This document shows positions 32,041 to 32,367 of a DNA stretch of 32,367 nt, in pieces (within the stretch, counting starts at the first letter, position 1; the number at the start of each line of letters is the position of its first letter). Both the position numbers and the translations under genes were made by a program. The stretch lies in NCBI RefSeq assembly GCF_000003605.2, contig NW_003131857.1, forward strand, positions 147,706 to 180,072. Reading direction: 5' to 3'. Source of the DNA: Saccoglossus kowalevskii (Eukaryota > Hemichordata > Enteropneusta > Harrimaniidae). The notes below the pieces were generated by a model. The model was not told where the DNA came from. It saw nothing but the letters and a program-made list of their open reading frames with translations, and searched no databases.

Positions 32041-32367
32041 GAAACAATGTGAATACTAGTTCAACACAATTGACGTAACAACAGAATTTTGTATTTATTG
32101 TATCTATAACTATTGCAATGTATACATTTCGGAAAAGTAACACTGTACATTGCGAGTTATTATTCACTCAAGAGATTACGTCATCGAAATCGCTGTGACA
32201 ACCCGTAAAGCAGAAGATTGTCCACAAACGTTCAGTATTCTACAGTACCGATAGTGAACTTTTGAGATATCACTGATATTTCTGATTGTCCGTTAATCGT
32301 TAAATTGCATCTCATCAAAGTTTTCAGAGACAATTGCTGCGATATATGTTTCTTATATTATCATCGT
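32041..32367. other. Upstream flank of gene B candidate exon 1
   Basis: No strong promoter element identified; AT-rich, short ORFs only. Confidence 0.4.

Overview
This is an intron-rich, AT-rich animal nuclear genome window with a 416-base assembly gap. Exons of about 90-200 bases have GT-AG borders, introns carry minisatellites, TTAA-ended miniature transposons and decayed LINE reverse transcriptases. This suggests a marine invertebrate, possibly a non-vertebrate deuterostome; the species guess is inference only. No prokaryotic genes, CRISPR array or rRNA were seen.

The real coding content is two paralogous genes in tandem on the minus strand, both members of the neurotransmitter:sodium symporter (NSS, SLC6/LeuT-fold) family. 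Their sequence looks like the prokaryote-type NSS branch (GN-x-WRFP in TM1, FDTGAG in TM6). Gene B (32040 down to 22425) appears complete: eleven exons chain perfectly by phase from TM1 to a stop codon, and a candidate start exon lies upstream (total about 557 residues). Gene A (18485 down to 102, running off the left edge) shows seven matching exons covering TM1 to TM8, plus a candidate start exon; its last exons lie outside the window. All six fully comparable exons (b to g) have identical lengths and phases in A and B (184, 115, 202, 163, 129, 137 bases), so the pair arose by duplication of an already intron-split gene. The proteins are only about half identical in the best-aligned exon, so the duplication is old.

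Layout: 1-9,723 gene A exons and introns, with a 2.7-kb 32/36-bp minisatellite (6813-9529) filling most of one intron; 9,724-18,425 a long presumed first intron of gene A with a broken LINE (about 12,420-10,985), a tRNA-like SINE head, a long AT microsatellite and several short repeats; 18,426-18,485 candidate exon 1 of A; 18,486-22,424 intergenic space with a plus-strand LINE 3' fragment, the N gap and a MITE; 22,425-32,040 gene B, whose fifth-largest-to-largest intron growth is explained by a 1311-bp terminal-inverted-repeat transposon (27049-28359); 32,041-32,367 upstream flank.

Most interesting points: the two transporters differ at a predicted substrate-pocket residue (Trp in A, Asn in B, at the LeuT Phe259 position); gene A departs from the family in TM8 near the Na2 site; a TTAA-ended MITE sits six bases into an intron at a splice donor; and a partial copy of gene B exon g sits in a later intron of the same gene. 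Motif positions relative to LeuT rest on alignment by eye from memory.
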